From: CAXXIC01 sp049315325
GTDB taxonomy: Bacteria > Bacteroidota > Bacteroidia > Bacteroidales > UBA7332
Direction: 5' to 3'
Length of the DNA: 64,000 bases
Assembly: GCA_049315325.1 (NCBI GenBank)
Contig: JBMOKJ010000014.1
Span: 1-64,000 of the forward strand
Positions 1 to 9,700 of the stretch are shown here, in pieces (positions within the stretch are counted from its first letter, which is position 1; each line of letters opens with the position of its first letter). The position numbers and the translations under genes are program-made. The notes below the pieces were generated by a model. That model did no database searches and was not told where the DNA came from. It saw nothing but the letters and a program-made list of their open reading frames with translations.

Positions 1-2
1 AG

Positions 3-155
3 ATTGTTAAACCTGAACTAATCCCAATCGTGGAAGAGCTCAGAGAAATAGATCCCCATGACCTTATTACGCCTGATACTTGGATTGTCTCCGAACTGCA
101 AGCACGAGGATTTGTATGGATGATTTTTCTCAAAGAGTGTAAAAAGCGACAATAA
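3..155 (+). CDS. C-terminal end of an unknown protein, cut by the window edge
   Basis: An open frame enters from the window edge and runs 50 codons to a TAA at 153-155. It reads as a plausible protein end (IVKPELIPIVEELREIDPHD near the start, basic KECKKRQ at the end). A terminator-like hairpin follows at 198-230, which supports it as the end of a real gene. I do not recognise the family. The opposite strand carries a 72-codon hydrophobic frame that I regard as a shadow. Confidence 0.5.
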   Translation: MVKPELIPIVEELREIDPHDLITPDTWIVSELQARGFVWMIFLKECKKRQ

Positions 156-197
156 CAGAAAAATGCCACTAACATAGGCAATACGCACAATCACAAC

Positions 198-230
198 AAA
201 CAGGAGAAACAGCAACTCCTGTTTTATTTT
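198..230 (+). terminator. Rho-independent terminator after the truncated gene
   Basis: Nine-base arms AAACAGGAG (198-206) and CTCCTGTTT (216-224) enclose a 9-base loop and run into a T-rich tail. It lies 43 bases after the stop of the partial gene. Confidence 0.6.
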
Positions 231-237
231 GCACACT

Positions 238-274
238 CTCTCACAATTTTGGGGTGTAGGTTAAATTGTGAGAG
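238..274. repeat. Perfect 12-bp inverted repeat upstream of the recombinase gene
   Basis: CTCTCACAATTT at 238-249 and its exact complement AAATTGTGAGAG at 263-274 are separated by 13 bases. It lies about 70 bases before the recombinase start. Serine resolvases often bind inverted sites beside their own gene, so an operator or res subsite is possible. There is no T tract, so a terminator is less likely. Confidence 0.45.
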
Positions 275-343
275 TCGCAACCTAGCAAATGCAGATAGAA
301 TAACCCCTAAAAATAAGAAAACCTCACAAAAATAGGATATAAG

Positions 344-982
344 ATGGATAAACCTAAAATTAGGAGAAAATTGAGCATATTATACACCCGTGTTTCGACA
401 CTTGATCAACGCACGGACAGACAGCGTGTCAGCGAGAAAGATTTTGACTTAGTGGTCGAAGACAAATGTTCGGGCGCAATCCCCTTTTTTGAAAGACCGG
501 CAGGAAAAGAGATTCTGGGATACATTGAAAGAGGAATCGTGGCAAAGATTAGTGCAATCACTATCGATCGCTTGGGGAGAGATATGCTTGATATCCTAAA
601 CACACTCTCATACTTGAATCAAAAACTGATCCCCGTCTATTTCATTAACCAAGGACTGACAACGATCAATGAAGATGGAAAGGAGAATCCGATTTCAAAG
701 CTCATCATCTCCATTCTTGCCACCATTAGTGAAATGGAACGAAGTCAGATAAAGGAGCGCCAGCTAGAAGGAATTCGACTAGCTAAAGCGCGCCACGCCT
801 ACACCGGACGAAAAAGTGGAACAAATGAAGATGTCCATTCCTTCCTATCCAAGCCCAAGAACCGTAAAGCACTTGATTATATTAAACGCGGCATGACTCA
901 CACCGAAGCTGCCAAATTAGCGGGCATTCATATCAATACGATGACGAAAATAAAACGCTTGGGTATTGATAAACCGTTATGA
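344..982 (+). CDS. Serine recombinase (resolvase/invertase family)
   Basis: A 212-residue site-specific recombinase. The N-terminal catalytic domain opens with YTRVST, placing the nucleophilic serine at residue 18. The DRLGRD block near residue 76 carries the conserved arginines, and the long E helix (SEMERSQIKERQLEGI) follows. A short C-terminal helix-turn-helix (MTHTEAAKLAGIHINTMTKI) would bind DNA, and the length matches small resolvases and invertases. The gene sits alone between terminators, with a 12-bp inverted repeat upstream and tRNA-Lys 0.4 kb downstream, which fits the end of a mobile or accessory segment. Whether it resolves, inverts or integrates cannot be told from this window. 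Confidence 0.9.
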   Translation: MDKPKIRRKLSILYTRVSTLDQRTDRQRVSEKDFDLVVEDKCSGAIPFFERPAGKEILGYIERGIVAKISAITIDRLGRDMLDILNTLSYLNQKLIPVYFINQGLTTINEDGKENPISKLIISILATISEMERSQIKERQLEGIRLAKARHAYTGRKSGTNEDVHSFLSKPKNRKALDYIKRGMTHTEAAKLAGIHINTMTKIKRLGIDKPL

Positions 983-1044
983 ATAGGGAGTTTAATTTTA
1001 TTAAAGAAATAGATGGCTTTATGATTAGGATTATTTATGGATTT

Positions 1045-1082
1045 GGATTGTTTGTCTATTAAGACTTGCAATCCTTTTTTAT
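1045..1082 (+). terminator. Terminator after the serine recombinase
   Basis: GGATTG (1045-1050) pairs with CAATCC (1069-1074), with an inner GTCT/AGAC stem. A run of six T follows. It lies about 60 bases after the recombinase stop. Confidence 0.5.
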
Positions 1083-1351
1083 TGTAGGTAAATGGTTGTT
1101 TAAAACTTATTTATGAGTTATTATTTTGTGGATATTTATTTATTTGTGTATTCGTTCGTTCAGAACTCTTCTTCAATAATTTTCCAGTTTGGATGAAATC
1201 ATCACCAACAACTCTCGAATTATGAAACTCTTTCAAAAATCAACAAGTGTGAAATAAACTTAATTTCAAGTGATTCTGTTAGGTTAAAAACCCAATAAAA
1301 TTAGGCATTTTTAAAAGAGATGGGGAAAATATGGGGAAAATCAATGGATTT
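1083..1351. other. AT-rich gap without genes between recombinase and tRNA-Lys
   Basis: No credible reading frame on either strand. The only structure seen is a direct repeat of ATGGGGAAAAT around 1320-1341. If the recombinase belongs to an integrated element, this gap next to the tRNA 3' end is where a boundary would lie. The second boundary is outside the window. Confidence 0.4.
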
Positions 1352-1392
1352 TAAAAGAAAATCGCTAATACTCTATTGAATATCAGCGATTT
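1352..1392 (-). terminator. Terminator of tRNA-Lys
   Basis: Arms at 1359-1370 and 1381-1392 match at 11 of 12 positions. On the minus strand the hairpin runs into TTTTCTTTT. It starts 16 bases after the tRNA 3' end. Confidence 0.6.
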
Positions 1393-1407
1393 AGATCAAA
1401 ATAAGTG

Positions 1408-1480
1408 TGACCCGGGAGGGGCTCGAACCCTCGACCCATTGATTAAGAGTCAATTGCTCTACCAACTGAGCTACCGAGTC
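1408..1480 (-). tRNA. tRNA-Lys (anticodon CTT)
   Basis: The minus strand folds into a standard cloverleaf. The acceptor stem GACTCGG pairs with CCGGGTC (one G-U pair). The D arm is GCTC/GAGC, and the anticodon stem ATTGA/TCAAT closes the loop CTCTTAA with anticodon CTT. The T arm GAGGG/CCCTC closes TTCGAGC, and the discriminator base is A. No CCA is encoded, so a CCA-adding enzyme must finish it. It has its own promoter (1506-1536) and terminator. The 3' end faces the recombinase segment, and such ends are common integration targets. Confidence 0.95.
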
Positions 1481-1505
1481 AGGTTGTTTGTTGGTTTCGG
1501 GGTAG

Positions 1506-1536
1506 CAAAATTACACTAAAATTTAGTTTCACCAAA
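1506..1536 (-). promoter_or_regulatory. Promoter of tRNA-Lys
   Basis: On the minus strand, TTTG (1533-1536), exactly 19 bases, then TAATTTTG (1506-1513) give a full match to the Bacteroidota -33/-7 promoter. Transcription would start about 20 bases before the mature tRNA 5' end. Confidence 0.7.
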
Positions 1537-1585
1537 AATAACGGGCTCTTTTTCGTCTTGAAACGAAAGGTTTTCTTTCGTATGA

Positions 1586-2749
1586 CTACTCGCTGTATAG
1601 TAGGTATTGTTTGCGCATCTTTTTGTAGTGCGATAACTCTTTCTGCCACACCTCATTAATGTCGTTTTCGCTTTTCCCATCCACAATCATTCGACGGACG
1701 GTAGTATTACCCACTAATTGGTCGAAAAATCGTGGATTCGTAAAGAATCGCTCGCCAAGGTTCGATTTTCGGTAGAAGTCCAGAAAATAGCTGAGCGTGA
1801 ATCCACCTTCGAATGGTGTATTGCGAAGATCAATTCCGTAGCATTTACGGTCTTTTTGCAACGGGTTTTTCTCAAAACCTGCTAATGAGATTGGCGTAAA
1901 TGTAAAATTGCCTAGCGTCGAATCGGGATAACCAATTACCTGAAATGGAAACGTAGTGCCACGTCCAATGCTCACTCCCGTAGCTTCGAAAAAGCAAAGC
2001 GACGGATAGAGGCTGATTGCGCGATCGTTGGGTAGGTTAGGAGATGGTTTTATTGGCAGCGAGTAGGGTTGACGATGTTTCCAACCGCTCATTTTCACGA
2101 CTTGAAGCGGACAAATGTTGGTTTTCGACTTCAACCACTTTTCGCTGTTAATCATTTTCGCTAGTTCGCCGACGGTAAGGCCGTGTAGCAACGGAATAGG
2201 CACAATGCCAACAAAGGAGCGTAATGAGTCTTGCATCACTGGTCCAGCCACAAAGTCGTTCGGATTGGGACGGTCGAGCACAATCAGCTTTTTGTTTTGC
2301 TCTGCACAAGCCTCCATCACATAATATAACGTGCTGATATAAGTATAGAACCGTGCTCCCACATCTTGTATGTCGAAAATTACCACATCTACATCGTTGA
2401 GTTGCTCTTTGGTCGGTTTCTTGTTTTTGCCATACAGTGATACGATGGGGAGTTGAGATTTTGAGTCGATACTATTGGTCACTTTTTCGCCGGCATCGGC
2501 TGTGCCACGAAATCCGTGCTCGGGTGCGAACAGCAACTTTATGTTTATTCCTTTCGCTAACAGTGTATCGACCAAATGCGTACGGTTTGCTCCGACTACC
2601 GATGTTTGATTCACCACCAACGCAATGCGTTTACCATTCAACTGCTTGCAGTCGCTCATCAAACGATCGGCTCCGGTTTGCAGAGTTTGAGCTTTTCCGA
2701 CGAATAGTGCTAAAAGTAGGAATGTGGTGAAGAGCCATGTTCGTATCAT
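1586..2749 (-). CDS. NamZ-like exo-beta-N-acetylmuramidase (DUF1343), exported
   Basis: A 387-residue DUF1343 protein. Characterised members (NamZ) remove terminal N-acetylmuramic acid from peptidoglycan fragments. A signal peptide (MIRTWLFTTFLLLALFVGKA) implies periplasmic or outer-membrane location. Family blocks are clear: GKRIALVVNQTS, LLFAPEHGFRG near residue 75, VVIFDIQDVGARFYTYIS near 123-140, VLDRPNPN near 158, and LPIKPSPNLPN in the C-terminal half. The length is normal. A TATTTTTG box on the minus strand (2773-2780) suits its promoter. The likely role is cell-wall recycling. The neighbours are not functionally linked. Confidence 0.88.
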   Translation of the reverse strand: MIRTWLFTTFLLLALFVGKAQTLQTGADRLMSDCKQLNGKRIALVVNQTSVVGANRTHLVDTLLAKGINIKLLFAPEHGFRGTADAGEKVTNSIDSKSQLPIVSLYGKNKKPTKEQLNDVDVVIFDIQDVGARFYTYISTLYYVMEACAEQNKKLIVLDRPNPNDFVAGPVMQDSLRSFVGIVPIPLLHGLTVGELAKMINSEKWLKSKTNICPLQVVKMSGWKHRQPYSLPIKPSPNLPNDRAISLYPSLCFFEATGVSIGRGTTFPFQVIGYPDSTLGNFTFTPISLAGFEKNPLQKDRKCYGIDLRNTPFEGGFTLSYFLDFYRKSNLGERFFTNPRFFDQLVGNTTVRRMIVDGKSENDINEVWQKELSHYKKMRKQYLLYSE

Positions 2750-2790
2750 AATTATTTTGTAATATTGCGAAGCAAAAATACAATTAATCG

Positions 2791-3327
2791 ATGGATCCGA
2801 TAGCGATAATCAAGAAATATTACCCCGAAGAGAGTATGGCATACCCCATATTGGTTGATCATAGCCGATTGGTGGCAGAAAAGGCGGTTCAACTTGCGTT
2901 GAGTCATCCCGAATTGCATATCGATGTACAGTTTGTGGAGGAGGCAGCGATGTTGCACGATATTGGCATGTATCTCACACATGCGCCATCCATTGGCTGC
3001 TTTGGTGATCTGCCCTACATTTGCCACGGCTTCCTTGGCAGCGATTTGTTGAAGGCTGAGAGCTATCCGCAGCACGCTTTGGTGTGCGAACGGCACACTG
3101 GTACCGGACTTTCTATTGCCGATATTCAGCACATCGACAAAGGTATTCCGCTGCGCGATATGCGACCTGTCTCGCTCGAAGAGCAACTAATCTGTTTTTC
3201 CGATAAATTCTACTCCAAATCGAAACCTGGCATCGAAAAATCGATAGAGAAAGTGCGTAAAAGCATGGCGAAGTATGGAGAACAGCATGTCAAACGTTTC
3301 GATGCGTGGTGCGATCTGTTTTTGTGA
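2791..3327 (+). CDS. HD-domain phosphohydrolase
   Basis: A 178-residue cytosolic HD-superfamily protein. The metal ligands are visible: His24 in VDHSRLVAEK, His56-Asp57 in AAMLHDIGMY, histidines in ICHGFLG and CERHTGTG, and an Asp in CFSDKFYSK. It resembles the small HD proteins often labelled 'HDIG domain', which act on nucleotides or other phosphate esters. The substrate cannot be told. It is divergent from the NamZ gene across about 40 bases and ends convergent with the restriction-modification gene. A frame of 144 codons on the other strand is a shadow. Confidence 0.85.
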   Translation: MDPIAIIKKYYPEESMAYPILVDHSRLVAEKAVQLALSHPELHIDVQFVEEAAMLHDIGMYLTHAPSIGCFGDLPYICHGFLGSDLLKAESYPQHALVCERHTGTGLSIADIQHIDKGIPLRDMRPVSLEEQLICFSDKFYSKSKPGIEKSIEKVRKSMAKYGEQHVKRFDAWCDLFL

Positions 3328-3358
3328 TTTTGTGGATGAGATACTCGAAATTCAAATC

Positions 3359-3384
3359 CCTCGTTCAACATCTTTTGAGCGAGG
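3359..3384. terminator. Possible hairpin between convergent genes
   Basis: Ten-base arms at 3359-3368 and 3375-3384 (one G-T pair) sit between the HD gene and the end of the restriction-modification gene. There is no T run on either side, so termination by it is uncertain. Confidence 0.3.
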
Positions 3385-3400
3385 ACTTTGAGTGAAATAA

Positions 3401-6400
3401 CTATCCTTCTACAATCCGAATTTCATCTTCGGTTAATCCATACAATGCATACACCATTTGGTCTATCTCGCGGTCGGTAGCATCTATTTGAGCTTTGATG
3501 GCGAGTGTCTTTTGCGACTCTTGCAAGAAGTAATCTTCCCACTCAGCTTCTTGCGAAAGCGAGAGTTTTATCTTCTTTTTACCGAGCTCGGCAATAAACT
3601 CTTTGTACGATAGCAAATACCAATTTTGCAATTTAGCGGGTAAATCTTCTAAATCGAACTTCCGCTGAATGGTGCGTTGAAACCGTTGTGCCGATTCTTG
3701 CAACTCTTTGTTGATTGAAAGCATTTGGTCGGCTTTGTTGATAAAAGGTTGTTGCTCTTCTGTTGAAGTTTGTTTTATTGGCAATTTAGTTAGATTTATC
3801 TTTTTGACTTCAGCAAACACACGTCCCTTTTCTTGAGAAATATTTTGGTATAGAAAATTTAATAGTTTGGAATTCAACAGTGATAAAATATATCTCAAAT
3901 TATAACCGTGATTCTTTTGACCAATATTGTAGACATTGTTTAGATTAATCCAGCCGCTTGTATCTAGGTTGCAAATTAAAGAATCAGCAGTTTGTCGAAG
4001 AATTATTTTTTCTTCAAAGAATGGTGCACTTTCCCTAGGTTCTGCTAACCATTTGCCATAACTTAGATACATTTCTGGGACGTTGATGAATTTATATTTA
4101 TGAAAATCTTTCCCAATCACGCATTTTATAAATGTTTCATCTATTTTTATATCTGATGTAAATCTTTTTTCCTTTACATCTTCAGCTGTCTGTTTTGGTG
4201 TTCCTTTTCCTGTCTGATAAGGTTTTATTCCTACAATTATTTCGGATATGAGATCAAGAGGCTCAAAAGATGTGTTTTGGAATCTTGATATGTCAAGACT
4301 ATTGTTCGATAAATTATAAGTGGAATCATTTGATTGTAATCTGTCATAATCAACTAATAAACTTTCATTTTGAATATCCTTCTCGGAATTACAAATCAAA
4401 ACTGATATTTGTGAATAATCATTTTTTGATTTTCTAGTAATCCAAGAGACCGAATCACCAATTCCTGCATCTTCAAAAACTTCATAACAATATTTACAAA
4501 TGGCAATTTGTCTAAATTTCTGCAAAAAGTTTCTTAGACGTTTGAAATAGAATTGATAGGTAAATGTTGCTGGGGTTATAAAGCCAAGAATTCCCTTTTC
4601 TTTTAATATTGAAAAGCCCTTTTCGTAAAAAATGGAGTAGGAGTTTAGTTGATATTCATACGTAGTGTAATTTTTTTCCAAATATTCTTTTTCTACATCA
4701 TTAAAAAAAGCCCCATACGGCGGATTTCCAATCACTACATCAAAGCCTTTGTTGCCGTATTTGGCGGTAGGTTCTTGCACGGCTTCGAGTTGTTCTGCAT
4801 ATTCGTATGCCTTTTTCGATAGTTCGATGGCCTCTTGTGAGAGTGCAAGCGCTTGTTCCGATTTGGCTTGTGCTTCGAGCGTCTTCTCTTTTATCAGTTT
4901 CAGATAATCTGGCTTTTCGTTAATTGGTATAATTACGATAGGCTCGGTAGAGGCCTCTTTGCCAAACACCTGCGGAAACTCCTTCGCCCAATCGAATGCT
5001 TTATCGCCTGCCACAGCAGGGTCGTCTATGAGCGAATTGCCGCATTTGATGTTGTTACTCAGGTCGTTGAGTTTGCGGTTGGGTTGTGCCGTGCGCAACC
5101 AGAGCGAAAGTTTGGCAATCTCTACACTCTCCTCGTTGATGTCTACACCGAAGAGGTTGTTCTCTAAGATGCTGTTTTCGATGTCGCTCATGATGAGCGT
5201 TGCGCCGGTTAGTTTCGCTTGTAGCTCGTCGATGTAGCGGTGTTCGCCAATCAAGAAATCGAGTGCCTGATTGAGGAACGCTCCCGATCCACACGCCGGG
5301 TCGCAAATGGTGATTTGTAGCAACCAATCGCGGTAAGCAGTCAAGCGTTCGAGCAACGCCTGTTTCGTTTTCAATTGACGCTTTTTGTCAGTCGTGAAGT
5401 CGTCTTCTACGATTTGCAATTCTGCCTTCTTCTCGGTGCAGAGTTTTCCCACCGTGCTATCCACAATGTATTTGGTGATGTATTTCGGGGTGTAGAATAC
5501 GCCGTCTTTCTTCCGTTTGGTTTTGGTCTTGTCTATGTCGAGCCCTTCTATTTGAGCCTTCACCTCGTCGAGTTCGTTGAGCGAATTTTCGAAGATGTGC
5601 CCCAAGATGTTTACATCTACTTCGCTGGCGAAGTCGTATTCCGACAGTTTCAGGGTGTGGGTGTAGAGCAAATCGTCGTCGATAATCACATGGTCGAGCA
5701 CTTCGTCCGCTTTGAATAGCCCGCCGTTGTAAGCAAACACATCGTAATGTTTGCCTTTGTAGCCGGTGTTGAGGTGTCCGAAATACTTCATAAATCGAAT
5801 GTATAGCGGAGTGTATTCGTCTAAATCGCGGAGTTGCTGCCATTGGCTAAGTATCAAGCGCACAGAGTTGGGAGGCAATAGGTGTCGGTCTTCGGCAAAG
5901 AAGAGAAACAGAAAACGGTCGAGCAGCTTTTGCGACTTTTTGAAAAGTACCAACGCATCGAATTGCGGATTGTTTGCCACCAAATCGTGATACAACGCTT
6001 GTTTAAACTGCGAATAGTCTTTGTAGAGCAGTTTGGTCACTTTGTCTTCCTGACTAACCGATTCGTCTTTTATCTTTTTGGGAATACCGTTTCTGATGCT
6101 TTCGAACGATAAGCAGAGGTAGAGCAGTTCGAAATTCGTTTCCGAAAGCGTAAACAGATTAAATTCGATGTGCTCAATGGCGTTGTCGATGTAGAAACGC
6201 AGTTTCTCGAAATTGGAAGTGACAACGTAAATACACTCCGGCTGATTGTTTTTGTAGCCAAACGCCTGTTCTTCTATCTTTCCAAGGTCGGTGGTGTTGG
6301 TGCCTTTTAGTTCGATGACGGCTTTTACCGCTTCGCCAACAAGTATCGCCCCATCGGCTTTCTTGCTGTCTTTTATGTTTTTGTATTCGGTCGTGAGGTT

Positions 6401-6616
6401 ATAATTGGGAGTAGGGCTTTTGGTATAGCCCAGCACATTCACAAACAAGTCAATCAAGAATTCGCCTTGGTACTGTTCCTCTTTGCTGCTGCGGATATTC
6501 TCCTGAATGGCAGGATTGTGAAAATGCGCTTTGAATAAGGAATATGCCTCGCCGATACACTTTTTATCGAGCGATTTGAGGTGTTTGGCGACTACGCTTT
6601 GCTGAAATAGTGGCAT
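3401..6616 (-). CDS. Type IIG (Eco57I-like) restriction-modification enzyme
   Basis: One chain of 1071 residues that should both cut and methylate DNA. An N-terminal nuclease domain has the PD-(D/E)xK pattern (ADGAIL then VIELKG, about residues 85-110). The N6-adenine methyltransferase core follows, with AdoMet motif DPACGSGAFL near residue 438 and catalytic NPPYG near 631. The last 400 residues form the target-recognition region with TaqI-like coiled helices (STEEQQPFINKADQMLSINKEL). No separate methylase or specificity gene is present. Base composition changes inside the gene: sample 60-base lines at 4261 and 4381 have 30% and 23% G+C against 52% at 5221. The recognition part is therefore probably exchanged from elsewhere. 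A TATATTTG box (6645-6652, minus) suits its promoter. Confidence 0.88.
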   Translation of the reverse strand: MPLFQQSVVAKHLKSLDKKCIGEAYSLFKAHFHNPAIQENIRSSKEEQYQGEFLIDLFVNVLGYTKSPTPNYNLTTEYKNIKDSKKADGAILVGEAVKAVIELKGTNTTDLGKIEEQAFGYKNNQPECIYVVTSNFEKLRFYIDNAIEHIEFNLFTLSETNFELLYLCLSFESIRNGIPKKIKDESVSQEDKVTKLLYKDYSQFKQALYHDLVANNPQFDALVLFKKSQKLLDRFLFLFFAEDRHLLPPNSVRLILSQWQQLRDLDEYTPLYIRFMKYFGHLNTGYKGKHYDVFAYNGGLFKADEVLDHVIIDDDLLYTHTLKLSEYDFASEVDVNILGHIFENSLNELDEVKAQIEGLDIDKTKTKRKKDGVFYTPKYITKYIVDSTVGKLCTEKKAELQIVEDDFTTDKKRQLKTKQALLERLTAYRDWLLQITICDPACGSGAFLNQALDFLIGEHRYIDELQAKLTGATLIMSDIENSILENNLFGVDINEESVEIAKLSLWLRTAQPNRKLNDLSNNIKCGNSLIDDPAVAGDKAFDWAKEFPQVFGKEASTEPIVIIPINEKPDYLKLIKEKTLEAQAKSEQALALSQEAIELSKKAYEYAEQLEAVQEPTAKYGNKGFDVVIGNPPYGAFFNDVEKEYLEKNYTTYEYQLNSYSIFYEKGFSILKEKGILGFITPATFTYQFYFKRLRNFLQKFRQIAICKYCYEVFEDAGIGDSVSWITRKSKNDYSQISVLICNSEKDIQNESLLVDYDRLQSNDSTYNLSNNSLDISRFQNTSFEPLDLISEIIVGIKPYQTGKGTPKQTAEDVKEKRFTSDIKIDETFIKCVIGKDFHKYKFINVPEMYLSYGKWLAEPRESAPFFEEKIILRQTADSLICNLDTSGWINLNNVYNIGQKNHGYNLRYILSLLNSKLLNFLYQNISQEKGRVFAEVKKINLTKLPIKQTSTEEQQPFINKADQMLSINKELQESAQRFQRTIQRKFDLEDLPAKLQNWYLLSYKEFIAELGKKKIKLSLSQEAEWEDYFLQESQKTLAIKAQIDATDREIDQMVYALYGLTEDEIRIVEG

Positions 6617-6713
6617 ATCTTTGGTTTTTGGAGGATTCTATTTGCAAATATAATGAAATTGCAAAGTATATAAAGCAGATTTCCGAAAAACAACGGATGA
6701 AATAATTCCACAC

Positions 6714-6746
6714 AAAAAAAGCTCAATCTTTCGATTGAGCTTTTTT
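6714..6746. terminator. Bidirectional terminator after nifJ
   Basis: AGCTCAATC (6720-6728) and GATTGAGCT (6733-6741) enclose TTTC or TTTT, with A and T runs on both flanks. It terminates nifJ on the minus strand, before the restriction-modification promoter. Confidence 0.8.
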
Positions 6747-6767
6747 GATAATGATGCTTATTGAATC

Positions 6768-9700
6768 TTATTCAGCAACAGGAATAGTCCAGTCGCTTGT
6801 AGATAAGCGTTTGTAGTTTGCAAATTTCTTCATTGCGTTTTGTTTAGCAGCAATGAAGAGCTCTTTCGCCTCTTCAGGGAACTGTTTCGCCAATGAAGTG
6901 TAACGCACCTCGCTCTTCAAGAACTCTTCGAACAAATCCCATTTTGGCTCTTTCGAATCGATAATGAATGGGTTTTTGCCTTCAGCTTCGAGTGCTGGAT
7001 TGTATCTCCAATTGTGCCAGTATCCACACTCCACAGCTCTTTCTGTCTGCTCTTGTGCTTTACCCATACCGAATACCAATCCGTGAGCAATACAAGGTGA
7101 GTAAGCGATAATCAACGATGGTCCTGGGTAGGCCTCAGCTTCGCGGAATGCTTTAAGCGTCTGAGCTTGATCGGCACCCATCGCCACTTGAGCTACATAT
7201 ACATAACCGTAAGTAGTTGCAATCAGACCAAGGTCTTTTTTGCGGATTTGTTTACCCGCAGCAGCGAATTTCGCAATTGCACCAATTGGAGTTGATTTAG
7301 ACGATTGACCTCCGGTGTTTGAGTAAACCTCGGTATCAACTACCAAGATGTTTACGTTTTTGCCCGAAGCGATTACGTGGTCGAGACCACCGAAACCGAT
7401 ATCATACGCCCAACCGTCACCACCAATGATCCATTGTGATTTCTTGATCAATTGGTTTTTCATCGAAACGACAACTTTACATTGTGGAACGTCTGATTGG
7501 CTTGCTAAAGCTAAGATTTGAGGAGTCAACAATACTGTTGCATCTGCATCTTCGCGTTTTGCAATCCATTCGGTGAATAGACCTGCCAACTCTTCGCTGA
7601 TTTTTCCGCTGGCAATTGCCTCTTCCATGTTGCGTTGCACACGGTCGCGCATTTTGTCAGTTGCGATCAACATACCCATACCAAACTCAGCGTTGTCTTC
7701 GAACAGCGAGTTTGCCCATGCTGGTCCGTGACCTGCATCGTTGGTTGTATAAGGAGTAGAAGGTGCAGAACCAGAATAGATAGAGGTGCATCCAGTTGCA
7801 TTGGCTACCATCTGACGGTCTCCAAAGAGTTGGGTGACCAATTTGATGTATGGAGTCTCACCACAACCTGTACAAGCTCCAGAGAACTCAAACAGTGGTG
7901 TTGCAAACTGCGAATTTTTCACGTTTGCTTTTACATCCACCAAGTGTTGTTTGGTTTTCACCTCATTCACCATGAAATCCCAATTGTCTTGGTTGTCATA
8001 TTCTTGTTCGATTGGCACCATTTCGAGTGCGCTACCGTTTTTGTTTCCAGGACAAACATCGGCACAGTTATCACAACCCATACAGTCGAGTACGTCAACC
8101 TGAATACGGAATGCCATGTCTGCGAATGGTTTACCTACTGCTTTCAAAAGATCCATTTTTGGAGCTTTTGCTTGTTCGTCTTTGTCTAATACGAATGGAC
8201 GGATAGCAGCGTGAGGACAAACGTAAGCACATTTGTTACACTGAATACAGTTGTCTGCAATCCAAACTGGTACGCGAGAAGCAACACCACGTTTTTCATA
8301 TTTAGCAGTTCCTTGCATCCAAGTACCATCTTCGCGGCCTTTGAACGCCGAAACAGGAAGGTCGTTACCAACTTGAGCATTGATCGGACGAACGATTTTT
8401 TGGATAAAATCAGGCGCATCATCGTTTGTGATTGAGAATGCGAAATCAAGTTTAGCCCATTCTGCTGGGATTTCGATTTCTTCGAATTCACCGCCACGGT
8501 CAACCGCAGCATTATTCATGTTCACGATTTTTTCACCTTTGTTACCGTAAGATTTCACGATAGCATATTTCATTTTTTCAACCGCTAATTCATAAGGAAT
8601 AACGTTCGTAATTTTGAAGAATGCCGATTGAAGAATCGTATTTGTACGGTTACCAAGTCCAATTTCAGACGCAATTTTGGTTGCATTGATGATAAACATC
8701 CTGATTTTGTTTTTAGCCAAGTAAGCTTTCACATTGTCTGGAAGATGTTTCTTGGTTTCTTCAGCACTCCATACAGAGTTTAAAAGGAATGTTCCGTTTG
8801 GTTTCAAGCCGCGAGTTACATCATACAAACGAAGGTATGCAGGTACGTGACAAGCAACGAAGTCGGGCGTATTTACCATGTAGGTAGAACGAATCGGATC
8901 ATCACCAAAACGAAGGTGAGAACAAGTGAATCCACCCGATTTTTTAGAATCGTATTCAAAATAAGCTTGCGAATATTTATCGCTGTTATCTCCAATAATT
9001 TTGATTGAGTTTTTGTTGGCACCTACTGTACCGTCTGATCCTAAACCATAAAATTTTGCTTCGTAAGGACCGTTCTCAAAAACGATCTCATCTTGGTAAG
9101 GCAATGATGTGAATGTCACGTCATCTACAATACCAATGGTGAATCCTGAACGTGGTTCTGGTAATAAAAGATTGTCGAATACTGCTTTAACGTGTGCAGG
9201 AGTAGTGTCTTTAGAAGACAAACCGTAACGGCCACCAACAATGATTGGAGCATTTGGTTTTCCGTAGAATGCCTCTTTTGCATCGAGGAACAATGGTTCG
9301 CCGCTTGCACCTGGTTCTTTGGTACGATCCAATACAGCAATACGTTTTGTAGTTGCTGGGAAAGCTTTCAAGAAATGTTTTACAGAGAATGGACGGTAGA
9401 GGTGAACTGCAACTAATCCAACTTTTTCACCTTTTGAATTAAGGTAGTCGATAGTTTCGCGGATTGCTTCGGTAACAGAACCCATCGCCAAGATTACGCG
9501 ATCAGCATCTGGTGCTCCGTAGTAGTCGAACAAATCGTATTTGCGACCAGTGATTTCAGATACTTTAGCCATGTAATCTTCAACAATACCTGGAACTGCA
9601 TCGTAGAATGGATTTGCAGCTTCACGAGTTTGGAAGTAGATGTCAGGATTTTGAGCAGTACCACGAGCCACAGGATTTTCTGGGTTCAAAGCACGGCTGC

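Noticed and set aside
18..236. 72-codon hydrophobic frame on the minus strand
   Set aside because: It overlaps the better-looking plus-strand gene end and its terminator, and the amino-acid pattern looks like AT-rich noise.
2752..3186. 144-codon minus-strand frame opposite the HD gene
   Set aside because: The plus-strand HD protein has all metal motifs, and the minus frame has no recognisable features.
5055..5843. Minus- and plus-strand frames inside the restriction-modification gene
   Set aside because: They are Arg-rich or Phe/Val-rich shadows of the 1071-residue gene.
3401..6616. BREX-type PglX or a full phage-defence island
   Set aside because: No brxA, brxB, brxC, pglZ or brxL neighbours. 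The gene stands alone and has its own nuclease motif.
7635..8512. Several frames opposite or within nifJ
   Set aside because: nifJ is continuous and motif-complete, and these are codon-bias shadows.
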